From: Echinococcus granulosus
Taxonomy: Eukaryota; Platyhelminthes; Cestoda; Cyclophyllidea; Taeniidae
DNA length: 64,000 bases
Assembly (NCBI RefSeq): GCF_000524195.1
Contig: NW_020170397.1
Coordinates: forward strand, 1,117,274-1,181,273
Reading direction: 5' to 3'
Part shown: positions 27,501 through 40,800 of the stretch, in pieces
Position numbering within the stretch: position 1 is the stretch's first letter
Layout: every line of letters begins with the position of its first letter
Notes under the pieces: model-generated
Told to the model about the DNA's origin: nothing
The model's database searches: none
What the model saw: the letters and a program-made list of their open reading frames with translations, nothing else
Position numbers and translations under genes: made by a program

Positions 27501-28154
27501 GTGGCTTATTAGACTAGTAAGTTTTCACAAAATGTGGAGTTGCAAATTCAAAAAGCAAACCTAAGGAAACAAGGACTAACAAAGTTACTGTATGGCAGTG
27601 AGTTGGCGTTTACTATTCAATTACCAAAATTGATTTGAAATAGGCTAAAAGTGTCACTTATTGTCAAAAATGACATTAGGTGTGAACGTATTTAGTAATT
27701 TATACTGGAATATTATTATTACTGTCTATCACACACATCAGTTTAAACCATTAATTAGGCGCTAAGGAGAGGTATGACGATATAATAACGCATATTATTT
27801 GAAGCTATCACATGGTAGTTTATGACGAAATCGGCCTCTCATACTGGTTTTTGTCAGATATATAACATGAAGTAGGAACGGAAAATGCATTTAAAATCAT
27901 ACTGCCTATGCGAATGTCAACTTGTATCCCTTGTTTTCCTATGCTTCTATTCGAACATTGCCCGATTGTTTGAAATTTTGTTTCAGCCTAGCACTTTTTC
28001 GGATTTTCCTAACGGTTCTCTTTCGGATCTCCATAGTTCTGTGTGTTACAGTTGAGGGGGCGGTTCCAATGAGTAGGCCTGATTTTTGCTGTAAATATTA
28101 AAATAAGGTGACGAATCACAGTCCGGAGCTGAGACTAATGATGACTTTGACCTA
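24509..28154. other. Divergent intergenic region between the CD36-like gene (-) and CRBN (+)
   Basis: Two oppositely transcribed genes start at its ends, so it should hold both promoters. One clear interspersed repeat copy lies at 26284-26480, with a possible weak remnant at about 27240-27420. Openings at 25460-25723 and 27002-27214 carry no recognisable domain. An upstream CRBN coding exon may lie at about 28068-28154. Confidence 0.5.
26284..26480 (-). repeat. Interspersed repeat copy 5
   Basis: On the minus strand: GACATAATACTTGGGCAGAA, TGTGTATTGTCGACGTACAG, AAGGGGTTGGGGGCGACTAG, ACAATGGCGGAGC, ACCGAGAGCTAAACAAAT and TTAGCGCATTAC. This gives the best view of the family's 5' half, and its 3' end matches copies 3 and 6. 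Confidence 0.65.
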
Positions 28155-31100
28155 ATGGATGGGATTGCTGATGGGATGGCTCAGCTGGTAAATGCACATT
28201 CTCCGATGGAAATCGGAGAACCTATTTCAGAGGATGATATTAACTTTGACCGGTCGCTTCCGGGCCGACATACAGTAAGATGGAGGCATATTGCAAATTT
28301 TTAGTATCTTGGCGAAGATTCAGTAGCAATCGATACAAGTAATCATCAAGAACCTGGAACTATTGTTTCACTTCATATGTTGTACAAACCAGGCATTGTC
28401 TTAATTCCTGGTTATACACTGCCCCTGTTGATCACCGATTATACAGAGGAGGAACTCGTAAATACTTACCGTGATCCAGTAGCTATCTTACCCGGTTGGT
28501 GAGTAATATAGCTCTTAAATGTGGATTTATGTAGCTCAAATTAGACCGCATCTAATACTATACGTTCCCATAGCTTTGCTCGACCTATCTCGTCGGATTT
28601 TGTTGGTCACATCGCCACTATTGCCTATCTCGTGACCATCAGATTCAGTGGATCGAGGTGCAGTCCCGTTCTTCTCGGTCGACAGCGTCTGCGTATCATG
28701 GAAATTCAGCTCTTTTCCTCGGAGTATGTCCTTTTTCATTTCTCCCGTTTCATAATATTCACTTTTACCTCAGTTGCACATACTAGGGGAATGCAAATTA
28801 CGTTACATACCTTCGATATGTATAGTCAGTTAACCCAATTAAGTGTTGTATTGTCTTCATCTCGGGGACAATGATCAAATGTTCTCTTTCCATTCTGTTT
28901 CCTAATTCTGTTCTCAGACTAAATTTTTACTGGTTCTCATATTTTAAGCATCTTTAGCAGTGCGGTACTCGTGTTGACATTTCAGAACTGAGCCTCGCTA
29001 CCTAGACTAGTCTCTTTTTTAAAGGAATACTGGAATTTCTAGTTCAATTTATCCATCCTAAGTGTATCCAAGTTTCTTCAGTGCTCAGATTGGGCCTTGC
29101 TAACTTTTTGCTCTTTAATTGCTTCACATTTAACCTCTCCATGGGTTTTCGCCTTGGCAGTAAACTATATTCCGTTCGGTATGAATTTGAGCAGATCGGA
29201 CTGACACCCCCGACGTTGGATGCGTATTGTACTCCTTAGTCAATAAAGTAACGTATTCACTGACATCATACCTCCAAAATTGTATTTGCATTGAATTTTT
29301 AAAAATATTATACCTAAACGCAATGGGGTTTTGTCCTACCACTTGGGATAGGGTTGGAAACGTGTGGCTCTGATTAACTTGTGCTCTTGTGGATAAATAC
29401 CGTTTAGCTTTTTCATCATATACTCCCCCTTGGTGCTAGGTTTTTATTGATAAGGCGCGAATATATCAATGCAACCAACCCTTGACAGATTCAATCTGCG
29501 CCCCCCTCCCTATCTGTTGATTTTGCGCTTTGTCGTTTGTCACTTACGTGCAATTCATTTGGAACCGTTTTTACATCGACATGCATTGACCTTTCCTTTT
29601 CCTATAGTAATAATGTTTTCTGCAAGGGATTGGTTCTTCCAGAGACTTCTGTGGATGGAGCATCTTTGGGTCCCATAAGTAGACTAGCCATACCTCCCTC
29701 CTGGTGTCGTTTTGCCCCCGAACCTGACTTTATCCCCTCGCCATCGCTATCAAATGACCAGTCCCAAAGGTAACCCTCTTTTGTATTCATGTGTACATCT
29801 CACTGCTTGAATCATTTCAGTAGCATTGATGTCGTGTATACCTGACTTAAGCTCAGAGCCGCGTGTCATTCCTTACCCCCTACCTGGCGATGCTTTTGGC
29901 ATCTTCGATGCCTCGCGCAGCACCTGGTGCCTTCCTGCCTCCATCCCAGATGCTGGTGGTGATGATAACGATTCTCCCGGATTTCAAAGCCTCTCCCGTC
30001 TACCCTGTCGGCGGGATATTCTGGCAGCAGCAGCCGATTGTACGACACCCCATCCCGCGTGGGTCTACCGACAATACGATCTGGTGCGCTGGTCTCTACT
30101 CCCTTTCGAGACTGGAAAATGGTGTTTTTGCAAATAACATTTATCTCTCCCTCTCCAAGCCCTTCCTTATCGCCGAGATTCGCGCCGAACTCTCACGGTG
30201 GACTAACACCTGGCAAATGGACAAGTGGAATCCCTCACTTGCGGTGCCATTTTCCTATTGGCTGCTGCAAAACCTTCCCCTTACCTGTGTTCAAAAGGGA
30301 GAACTCTTGAAAATTGATCATGTGGTTCAGCGCCTGCGGGCCTGTCTTCACTTCATTCGATCGGTAAAGCTCTAATGTTTCCATTCCCTTTTTCGTAAAT
30401 AAGTTTTTGATTTTATTGACTGTTTTAAATTACTGAAAGGTACAATTAGTATTATTCAGTAGTGCATTTGTTTTTGTGCTCTATAATACTGTCGTATCCT
30501 ATTTAAATGTGTTCCTTTCACACAGTGCTCCGAGCTTTCCTGCTCCCAGTGCAAAGCCGCCATATCCTCCCAGAAAAATGTGATTTGTCTGTCGCATGAG
30601 GGTTCAACGTTAGCCTATGTTAATCCGCATGGTTTTATCTTCGATATGCTCACTCTCAGTACGGTCCATCCGAACTCCGTCGATCTGTTCGGCTCCCCAA
30701 CTGCTGAATACTCCTGGTTTCCTGGGTGAGACCGTACTTTTCATGTTTGTTTCGACTGATATGTTCTACCTTGGGACGGCTATTGTGTCGAATGCTAAGT
30801 TACTCCGAGCATGTCACGGCAATCACCAACACTGCTTCGATGTGAAGAATCGGAGTTTAATTGCTCATTTGAATTTAGTGAGTCTCATTAAATACTTCCA
30901 TACAGTAGTGTCTCAGTTGTCTATGAAGGCGCCTTATTATCACCCTTGGAATTTACCTCACTATTAGACCTATAGAAGGGTTGGGACACCACCAGCATAG
31001 ATGGCGTGAGCAGAACATCATACCACCATCGTGGAGACCGAATTGTATCATTCTCTCACAAGTATGACCGTCGTCGCTTCCTGAGGCAACAATTCGTTTG

Positions 31101-31270
31101 TTTTTCGTTCGAGATATGCATGGACAATTGCACAGTGCAGCGCCTGCAACAGCCACATGGGTTGGCGCTTCACCGCCACCTCAGACGACCTTCGACCGCG
31201 CCTCTTCTGGGGTATCAAGCGTCAGGCTCTCGTGCACACCGCTGAAGAAGACATGGAAGTTATGCTCTAA
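28155..31270 (+). CDS. CRBN: Cereblon, substrate receptor of the CRL4 ubiquitin ligase
   Basis: Family role: binds DDB1 and recruits substrates, including C-terminal cyclic-imide degrons. Exons: 28155-28274, 28305-28498, 28574-28727, 29627-29769, 29852-30083, 30160-30363, 30526-30725, 31114-31270; phases join, giving about 467 residues against 442 in human. Order: acidic N-terminus ending in [15 protein letters not shown]; Lon-N-like domain ([41 protein letters not shown]); helical DDB1-binding part ([31 protein letters not shown]); C-terminal CULT domain. CULT keeps four zinc cysteines (CSQC and CSAC), YVNPHG, and the three pocket tryptophans in [14 protein letters not shown] and GWRFTA. The start is uncertain: the frame is open upstream to about 28119. 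The exon 3/4 junction is also uncertain; an alternative uses 28818 with 29608. Confidence 0.93.
31114..31270 (+). other. CRBN: Cereblon CULT-domain exon with pocket residues
   Basis: The last CRBN exon completes the glycine of SWFPG (AG acceptor, single base a) and reads [19 protein letters not shown], then the C-terminal part ending EDMEVML and TAA. Two zinc cysteines and two of the three tryptophans of the imide pocket are here. The codon at 31127-31129 (ATT, Ile) lines up with human Val388. Confidence 0.88.
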
Positions 31271-34200
31271 CTCGAATTTCCTCTCCCTCTCAGCCTACAT
31301 CCATTAATGATCCACCAAATTTTACAACACTTCAGCGTCTCTCTCATTGATGTTGGTGCGCATTAGTATGTGTACACGATCACGTACTTTATGCTTACTT
31401 TCACTTACCAATATACTTGCCCAGAGTCAGAGATCCATCAAAGGTGTCATCGTTCGTGGTTCATTTTTGACGCGCTCTGTTACCTCGTAACGCTTTCATC
31501 GCATCGTATCATCAACGAACCCTCCTGTAGTTATTCTCCCCGTAAAGGAGATAATCGCAGTTTCCTTAACAATATTATGCCTGATGCTTTAAGGAAATAT
31601 TTGATGTGAAATCTTTTCATACGATCAGAACATGAGCGTTGTTGATGAATTTTATACCACCCTGAATAAGGGGATGTGATGGCGCCTTCTCACAAATAAC
31701 AACGCACTCAGTATGAGTGACTAATCTATCACAAAGTGATGTCTGGCACACAATCTCTTCGTATGAATGTTTGACGCTGAGCTCAACTTTGCTGGTCAAG
31801 ACGTTTCAATTTTTGCGTTGAAAATGCACCTGAGAGCTGCCTTCATTAAATGCTTTAGACTCATTCAACCCCTGATAGAACTAGCCGATAAGTAGCCATG
31901 GCAAACCACTCAAGAATATTTCATATGACAGATTTAGACAACCTCGATTAAGTGAAGAGGCAAATGGGAAATGGGCGTTCACGCCTGCTGATTCCACTTT
32001 TTCTATTTAATTCGAGAACCATGATTGCGTTGCTAGTTTACTTACCGGGATCATGCAGGCGTCAGTGAAATTAATTATCTGTTCATAACTAATTTCCTAC
32101 GAAACACAAAAGCCGTTCAGAATTTTGTGGAGGGCGCCTTCTCTACCCGCCAAGACACTGAAGCTAATGCAACCCTTTTGACACTCAAGGAAGGCGTCGA
32201 TAACGTTTGCGACGCCCTCTTCGGGGTGATAACGGGAGAAATGAACTTTATGAGCTGCTGGTTAAGCACCGACTATATTTCCATAACAGCGTGATTAAGC
32301 TGGGCCGAACAATTATCCTGAAGCATATGCTAGATGCCAGCGAAGCTTGGCCCATCTGGCAACCACCCAGACGCTTACTACCTCCTCTGTTAGAGGTAAA
32401 TCGTTGGTCGAAGGGATGATCAGAGATGTGGTCATAAAGGCATAAGTCGCCATTGGTCTGTCCTAAAGATCGACGGATGTCTATGGCTCGGTGTCGAGCG
32501 TAGGAGGCTGAATACAGTGATGAAGAAAGATGCCTTCCTTTTATCCCACATCAACGATTTGCTGGATCCCCTTACCGGGCAAAGTGGTTCTCCATGCTAG
32601 ACGTAAAATCATGATGCAAGTGGAAGTGGCAGAGGGAAGACAGCTTTCATATTGCCAAACGGGCTTTGTGAATTTCAGGCAATGCCTTTTGGGCTCTGTA
32701 ATGCAGTCGCTACCTTTTAACACCTGATGCAAATCGCATTAATTGGCCTATTCCCCAAACGTTACATGCTTCATCCAGATGATAGAGATATTCGAGATCA
32801 TAACATCAATCTGAAACCAATGTTGGACCGTCTGTAGGATGCAGAGTTGCTCCTGAACCCGAAGAAATGCCGATTTTCGCGGCGCTTGGTCAACTTCTTA
32901 GGACACGCTGCCTCGTTAGACGAGACGGCATTTACCGAAGACCGTACAAAACAAGTAATGACCTGGCCAACGCCAGCCAATCAGGCGAAATTCCGTAGTC
33001 TTCCAGGTTTAGCAGGTCACCACAGGCGTTTTGTTGAGGATTTTGCTAAAAATGCAAGTCAGCTGCATAAATTGGCGTAAAAAAAGCTGACGAAAAAGGG
33101 ACTGTAAGTGGGTGAAAGGGCACGATGAAGCATTTGAAGAACTGAAGTGAATGCTTTGCTCCACACCGATTCTTGTATTTTCCAACTTTGAATCGAGTAC
33201 TTCATCCACTGTAAAGTTGATTACCTCACGAGTCGTGGATTTTGGGTTTTTCTAGACAGAACAAACACGTTTTTTGTTATCTGATGGCAGCGCGATTGCA
33301 CAGGACATAGTTTTGAGGTGTCGTGTCCGGCCGGCCCACATGAAGACCGGGTCGAGCAGGTCAACCGTAACTGACGCACCCACGCAGCCACTGGAGCAGC
33401 GGTCACGTGATGTTGGTGTAACAAGCGCGACTTCTGAACTTGTGGTCTTAATGCCTAATTAGTGAAACAATATTTCTTATTGTACCTACCACATGAATGT
33501 AGCAGTATGTAAGGACTGACCGGTAAATAAAAGTCGAACTAAGTTATACATGTTGAACTATTCATCGTCAACCGTCATGACTAATTCTCCTGGCGACAGC
33601 TCTTTTGATTTATTTTGCAAGATGGGACTACGCCAATTGGGTTTAGTGGGCTGCAAGTTGGAGTTGACGTTGGCGTTTGGAGGCTGCACTGGGAAAGCAC
33701 CTTTATCCACCCACTGTCGTAATGCAGAATATATCTAGAATTAAGGAGGCCGGTGAATTATCTCCTACCATAGCAGCCATAAAGAAGGCGGGTGGAGACA
33801 AAGCGAGGGCCGCCCTCAATCAATCGATCCCTCTGCTGTCCTGTCAAGGCACTGTAGTGAACATAACATGTCATGTCAGCAGAAACCTGAGCGACGCATT
33901 GCTATGCAAACCCATCTGTCTGTCTATCGCACACCGCCAGCTGTGCATTTTTGGGACACACTGCAGTCCCTCCGGCTACGCTCATTTCCACTTTCCACGC
34001 TTGCACACACGCACGCATTTGTCCACTGCGTGTCCGGAACTCCCTGTAAATCTTAGGAGCCCACAAGCCCCATCACCCACAATAAACTTTTCAGCAAAAC
34101 CGATAATATTGGGATAGTGGTATCAAAAGCATCCTCTTTGAAGAAAAATTACGCTCGTTGATCAAATATACATGATTAACGTAATTGGACAAACGCACAT

Positions 34201-34835
34201 GGCAACCGCGGATTCGCTAACCAAAAGCTCAAATGTTGGATTTCCCACGCCATAAGTCGGTGGCCATATATCGCTCCTCAAGCGCAGTCGGGAAGTGTAA
34301 ACGCGCTGGATTCAAATGTCCGCCCAACGACAACCTGAAATTAAGTCTACAACAAACTAGCACCGGCGAATGAATGGATGTGATTTCACAATTGCTAGCA
34401 TCTTAAACAACACAAACACTTAGAGGTTACACTGCCTCCTGGTAACAATCACATCACTGCATAAAGAATGTTAACATCAAGCCCCCCCCCTCCCCCCTAT
34501 TCCTCGTAGCCTTCAAGAACCACTTCACAAGTGAAAATAAACGCTGCAACCGTTGGCAGATCTGGTAGCACAACCACAGTGAGCATAGGGAGTCGTACAA
34601 ATCTCCAAATGAGCATAGGTAGTATTCACAGAAGTGATATGCAGATGGATTGGTAAAGGCATTCCAAAAAGGGCACTTTAATGGACAAGGTTAAATCACG
34701 ATTCTTGGGCTAAAAGAAGTGTGGTGGTCGAAGGAAGGAAGGTAAAGAATGTACACACACGCACTTGAAGACAGAGACAGGAGAGAATAGAATGTGGAGG
34801 GAAGGGAGGGGAAAGGACCTGTAGTACACAGCCAT
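31271..34835. other. Convergent intergenic region between CRBN and GALNT10, with a dead Ty3/gypsy element
   Basis: Both genes end into this stretch. The recognisable content is the pol remnant listed separately. Openings at 31370-31609 and 33677-34117 (146 codons) show no domain I recognise and may be more of the same element or chance. A C-rich run lies at about 34482-34500. Confidence 0.5.
32100..33260 (+). pseudogene. Degenerate Ty3/gypsy-type pol (reverse transcriptase and start of RNase H)
   Basis: Fragments in shifting frames align in order with gypsy reverse transcriptase: a proline-rich entry region, a catalytic-domain start near 32570-32600 (WFSMLDVK), QVEVAEG, MPFG-like sequence near 32680, a damaged active-site box near 32770-32785 reading HPDD instead of YxDD, LNPKKCRF at about 32853, NFLGH at about 32890, TWPTPAN, a GLAGHHRRFV stretch near 33020, and CSTPILVF near 33165. 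Stops and frameshifts occur throughout, so it cannot be functional. No LTRs or target-site duplications were identified by eye. Confidence 0.8.
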
Positions 34836-37800
34836 CTAGTGCTCCAGGTGGAGCTCCTTTTCGTGTTTCTTGGCGCGTTTCCACTGGACCGTCTCCCAGA
34901 CCCAGTGTTGCGCGGATACAGTGTCGTTGCAGGGCGCGAGGTAGACACGCATCTTCGCGACCTCCGCCTCTACACAGTTGTTCGAGGGCACGTGTCTCAG
35001 CATCACCGGGTTGGTGTCTATACCACTTACCCACTGCAGTCTAAAATGCTGATTGCCCTTATGTCCATGGCAGGCGAACCGCTTTATCGGCGCACCCCGC
35101 ACCGTGTTCGGCACATCCCAGCAGTCGTCCCTTCAAATGCATTCATAAGAAGAGTCGTATCAGTAAAGCTGCTGCGTCACCTAAAGGCGTCTAGCTCAAT
35201 TAGACTGCCGAACATGCTGCAACTCTGCTCTCACCTATGTGCAGCACTTCACCGTGATCGCGGTTTCAGAGATGACAACTAATACGGTGAAATGAACGCC
35301 AACTGCGATGAATTGATGCTTGCCTTAATTGCAAATTCAATTATCTCAGCTCCATCCAATCTCTCATGGTTCGGCCTTCACGCTAGCGGTAATGGTGTCC
35401 TGTTCATACTATCTAGGCTACTAGACGCCTAGACTGTCCTTGTGCCTGCCGCAACACATAGGTGATGCCCGGATATCCTTGCCTGGGTGTAGACGTTACG
35501 CACACGGGAAATGTTTGATTTAGATTGAAGGGGGAAAAATAAATTAAAAACAGCTGACATCAAGGTAAGTCATGGGCTGTGATGGTAGGTTCGGCTCTGA
35601 GACAGTGGCGGAACTTCTAGACTCAGAGCCCGTAAAACGGCTTCAAGAACGCTGCCTAGTCTAAACGACAGCAATAGAGAATGTCATCCATCACAGCTTG
35701 ACGCTACCACAATCCTCCTTTCCATCGTACCATTAGATTCGACAGTCGATATCTCTTATCAGAGAGAACCAAAAACAGAGACGTGGATGAAGTCAGGAGC
35801 TGGATATGGCTGTAAAAAAGACTAGTGATAATAACGCTCCGGTTTTCATGCAAAATAAAAGCTCCTTGCTATAAATTTAAAATAATTTTGGTAAACGACA
35901 GTATATTAACCTTTCAATGGACTTGATGTCATCGGACCAGACCCTTGCATGGAATAATCTATTCAAGGAGTAACAGCAAGCCTTAAATGGTCAAGCCCCG
36001 TCAAGAAACATTCAAATAGCTGCCCGGTTCACAATCAGTGTCAAATTGCCATCGCACTAGTTGAGGAGCCGGGAATGGTGATCTAATGTTAGTGCGTAAA
36101 ACTTTGCCTTTTAATGACAATGGTAAAATGCCGTCGATTTTTCACCACATCGCCAGAACGAAGAACAGAGTGGAGGATTCATATGATTGCATTCTCCCGC
36201 TTTTCAAATGACAATTGAGTTGGCCAAATCCCACAACACGTGACACCACCTTCAAACACACGTGAACGCCCTTTCACATTTATGTTTTACTCACGGTGAG
36301 GTCTCCATTCCAAGTGTTTTATAGGAGAGGAGACAGTATATTCTCCACATCACCGCCTTAGTTAGTGAGATGAATAGTAGGGATGGGCAAATCGAATTAC
36401 TACAGCTTGCGAACCCGAGAAAAGTGATGGCGAGAAAGAATCTCCTAATAAATTCCGTTGGATGAAATTTATGTAGAGAAATGTTGCTTTACTATGGCAC
36501 ACAGCAGTTTCGCTTCAGGTGAAATGAAAGACTATTTTCTCTACTGCTATCCAACAAACAAGACGATATCTTGGGTCTGGGCTCCGCGGAGGGATGCAAG
36601 ACACATACGCATAACTTTACAAATGCAAAACACGGCAGCTCATGTTAATTTATTATGCATTCATTATAACCTGCGTCATTCTGCCTATTACGAGGAGGAC
36701 GCTTTTGCTCCAAGTCAGACGATGGTTTACTAGTTGACCAATGGGAGATATGGCGTACACCTCCAGCCCACCACAACCACGTGCGTGCTGCTTTCATGCA
36801 GGAGGGAGGGGAAGCTAGCATCTGACCTACCAGTCTCGCCTTCATATCAGCTACTAAACGGATCAAGCTAACCAAGACTAAGGGTCTAAGGTAGGGTGCA
36901 CACGCTAAGCGCGAATGAACGAATTCGACGTCCAACGATTTTGAAGCACTTAATGGGTAAGGAAAGGTACACAAGTTGTTCAGACAACCACGAGCATAAA
37001 TAATGAAGATTTGTGGGGAGCGATTTCCTTGGCCTAAATAAATAATGATGGACACTCAATAGTAAGCAAATTGTTTTTTTCCAGATTTAGACATATTTAC
37101 CGTATTTCTCAAAACTTGATAGAGCGCCAATTCATCACCTCGTGGCGGGAGAACGAAATGGGTGCTTCTACTACTGCACATAGATGGGGTATATAGAGGA
37201 TAGAAGTGGTTTCAATTTCCTTCTACTACAACTGCTATTAAAGTGGCATTTAAGCCTTCTGGAGGTAAAGTAAAATAGTGAAGTTAGCAGAAGTTCTTCG
37301 TCAAAGTTTACCTACAGCATCTCCATGAAAGAAAAGCAAGGAATGAGGAACGGCAAATTAGCTCGTATCACCCCCAGCATCTGTCTAAAAGAAGTAACGC
37401 GAAATTGCTAATAGTGCCTGTGGTTGCTTTTAAGAGCACTGCACCGCAGCCATGGTTTCAACAAAAAGTTGATTAAAGGGGTAAAGCGGAGAGTGCGCAC
37501 ATTTCTACCAAAATCCACCGGGTGAAAGGTGGCAGACTGAAACCGAAGTGTCCAAAACAAACTAGTCTACTGACTTGCTTTTGGACTAGAAGCATGTACA
37601 GTGTGATCCAGAAACTACAAGAGGCATAACAAGATGTATAACTCCTGCTAAGATTTGGAGTTTGGGACTCAATGCAGTTGGGAACACTGAAGTTGCACAA
37701 TTTGATGAAATGAATTTTAATGCTACGGATGAGTCAAAGAAAGACTGAGTGCGTAAAATTCGATCTCAATCGCGCTTGAAGTGATTTGATGCGATTGCTA

Positions 37801-40800
37801 GACAGAAGGGGCCCCCTATCCCTTTGCACACAACTATTTCCTCAGGGTCATTTCAATATAAAGGAAACAAATTAAGGCGGTTTTAATGATCTACACCGAA
37901 TACATAATTGATGACGCTGAAGACGTGGTCATCATTTGCATGATTTGCATTTTGAATTGCCTCATCGAAAGAATCCAAGTAGACAAGTACCAATTCTTTC
38001 ACAAAATTCATTGTACGCAAATCCCCGAAGTCTTCACCTCTTTTTAATAAGTTCCAATTTTGCGTGACGGGACTAATAAATAGGCAAAGTAGAGGTGCTT
38101 ATTCCTCGGGTGACGGAATCGCGGCACCATAGAGTATTTCTACTGTTCTTCCCATAACTCCTTTGAGTAAAAACAGGCAGTCAACTACACATACAGATAA
38201 ATATTCCAGTACTATGACACAAAGGCACGGGTGAATGCTAAACAGCGCTTTAGATGGAAAACTTTGTGTGCTTCCTTCCACGCATTACGCCGTGCATTCG
38301 CAAGTATTCAAACTTCGCCATTGTCGAAGCAGTGCGTTCCTGTGCTGGGATGAACGTGCACATGTCAAAAAGTGAAGAAGGTGGCACCTACTTCCACGTA
38401 AGGAAAAGGTTTGCCCCAATCCTACCCACTAACTATTTAAAGTACTAACTTTCTCTTAATTATGCTTATGTGATATTTTACGTCATAACTTATTCATCAA
38501 TCGACGGTTGAGCTGCAAACAATTATGCGCCTAAAGAACAAATAATGCGGACTCTCTCTGAACTGCTGACAAAGGCAGATCGAAGGTCGCAAATAAAGTA
38601 CCTAGACAACTGACGAATTGAGCAATTTTCTTGTCCTGGGCAAAGAGTTGACCATGTGATGAATACAAATAGTTATTGTGAAAGCTGAGGCCAACATGGG
38701 AATTGTAGTTTGCGCTCAACGTTTGTTTTCATTGTGTATGATGTCGCATGGATCATCTCAGTCTCTCACTTTTCAGCTACCCGACCAGAAGCGCTGACTC
38801 GGCTCATGCCATATGCTATGCTACTGGTCCCCAGACCTTTTGCACATTTGTAGTAGAGCTACTTCACTTTACACTTTGTAGTGGATGCTACACAATCAAA
38901 AACCATGATGGCAAGATAGGATGTTCCATATAGAATAACATGTAACCTCAAAATACACCCGTAAAAATCGTCAAAATCCTCTGCCCAGTAGGCTCAGATG
39001 AAAGCGAGAAAATTTAGCAGATTTGTGTACAAAAGAGAACGTGATTAGGGCCTCTTCAAAAATACTTATCCTCCCACATCGTAGCATAAAATTTCGTTGG
39101 ATATAAGAATTTTCGGACCCAAATCTATACGTATGCCAGAAAATAGAAGTCTCGAATGTGGTCCATACATTGGATACAAAAAAGACACGTAAGCTACCTC
39201 AGAATTGAAAGAAATCTGTCAGAAAAAAAAACGATTTGTTGGAGTGATCTGTGAGGTTAACCTGCATATCGACTAAGAAGTTCTGTCTATTAGGCTAATA
39301 ATAGTCAGATGTAAGTGCCGATGTGGCATTTAAAAATTCAGTGAGGTCAGCTTTTTATGGCGAAGTGCAACTACATTCGCAACTAAAAAATTTGTTTCGT
39401 GGTAGAAATTACAAAAGAGAGCTATTTGAATCTTAACAGCTCGATGGTGGGTCAATTGAAAGAGGAAGAGAAAAGCAGGACAAAATGCTAAACAAAAATC
39501 CCACTACTACCACAGGGAAACCCCCAGAGAGAACAGGTTTATTAATTGTGTTGATGGTGAAATATCCTCTGCGATTCATTTCTAGTTCGAATGCCGAATA
39601 AGAAGTAAAATGGAGCCCATTTACTAATATTAGCCTTAAATCATGCACTAATAAATACTTTGGATCAGTCAAGGATTGAAAGTTGTGTTACGGGATTCTA
39701 TTAAGAAGTTTTGTTATTTAGAAGTCGTGTACCATTTGGGAAAGTGTGTACCATCGCAGTGAATGCAACCCATTGGCGGTAAATAAGAAATACGAGAATT
39801 CCACGTGACACTCGCAATCCATTTACCCTAAAAGCTACGCAGAAATTCAACTACCAGATCCGATAGAGACCAGATGTAAACAAAATCAAGTAACCGAAAA
39901 TATCCAACGTTGTGGTATTAGATGAAATTGGCAGAATTCAACAGCTCGTCCGAAGAAAAATCGGTTTGAAAAAGCACCCCATTTTCAGTTGTAGGCGAAA
40001 ATATGAAGGCCATTCACCACCACTTAAATACACTCCAATCACAGTGTACTAAGCTTGTCCGATTTATGACAACCCTAGCAACAAAATGATACTGATAGCC
40101 TAAAACTAGTGAGAAAACCAGTAAATGGCATAGTTTCGAAGAAAATCGACAATTCTCTAAGTCAGATGCGATTTCATGAAGACAAAGTTCAAGTCGTGAG
40201 AATATCGTGAAAACTACAGGAAAGGCCTTTAGTACTAGGACCGTAACCTTAACAAGTAGGACCAAAACTTCTAGTTAAGGGGGATAAGCTAGCATCGTAT
40301 TCAAATAAAGGAGCAAGAGAAAATAAACTTACGTTCCCTTAATCATCACATCTTCATGCCAGGTATGCTCAAAAGCGGCAAAAGTTCCAGTGCATTTAAC
40401 CAGCGTCATTACATCAGGTGACGAGGGAGCGATGCAGTAGCTCTTGTCCGTAGCCATGTAGATCTTCCCCGTGGCACCGGGTATTGGAATCACTGGTGGG
40501 TAGTACTTGGTCAAATCAAAGGCAACGTTCTTCATGAACCAGTCGAACGATTTGCAGTGCAGCTTCTTCTTCAGCCTAAGCTGCTCGGAGAGATTACCAG
40601 GATCGACGTTTCTCAGATGGGGCCGTCGCTGGTAGACGTACTCACTGTACTGATCCATCCACACGTCCATGAGGCGTCTAAATGACGTAAAAGAACAAAC
40701 TTGGTTTCGTTGCATCTTTTCAACTATGTGAGGATCCTCTCAGCCTCTCGCGATTCGGCCTCCACGCCTCCAGCATGGAACCACTCTATTTGTCGTCCAA

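Noticed and set aside
34691..35034. Alternative minus-strand frames over the last GALNT10 exon
   Set aside because: Only the frame ending at 34836 carries lectin-domain sequence and joins exon 2 in phase.
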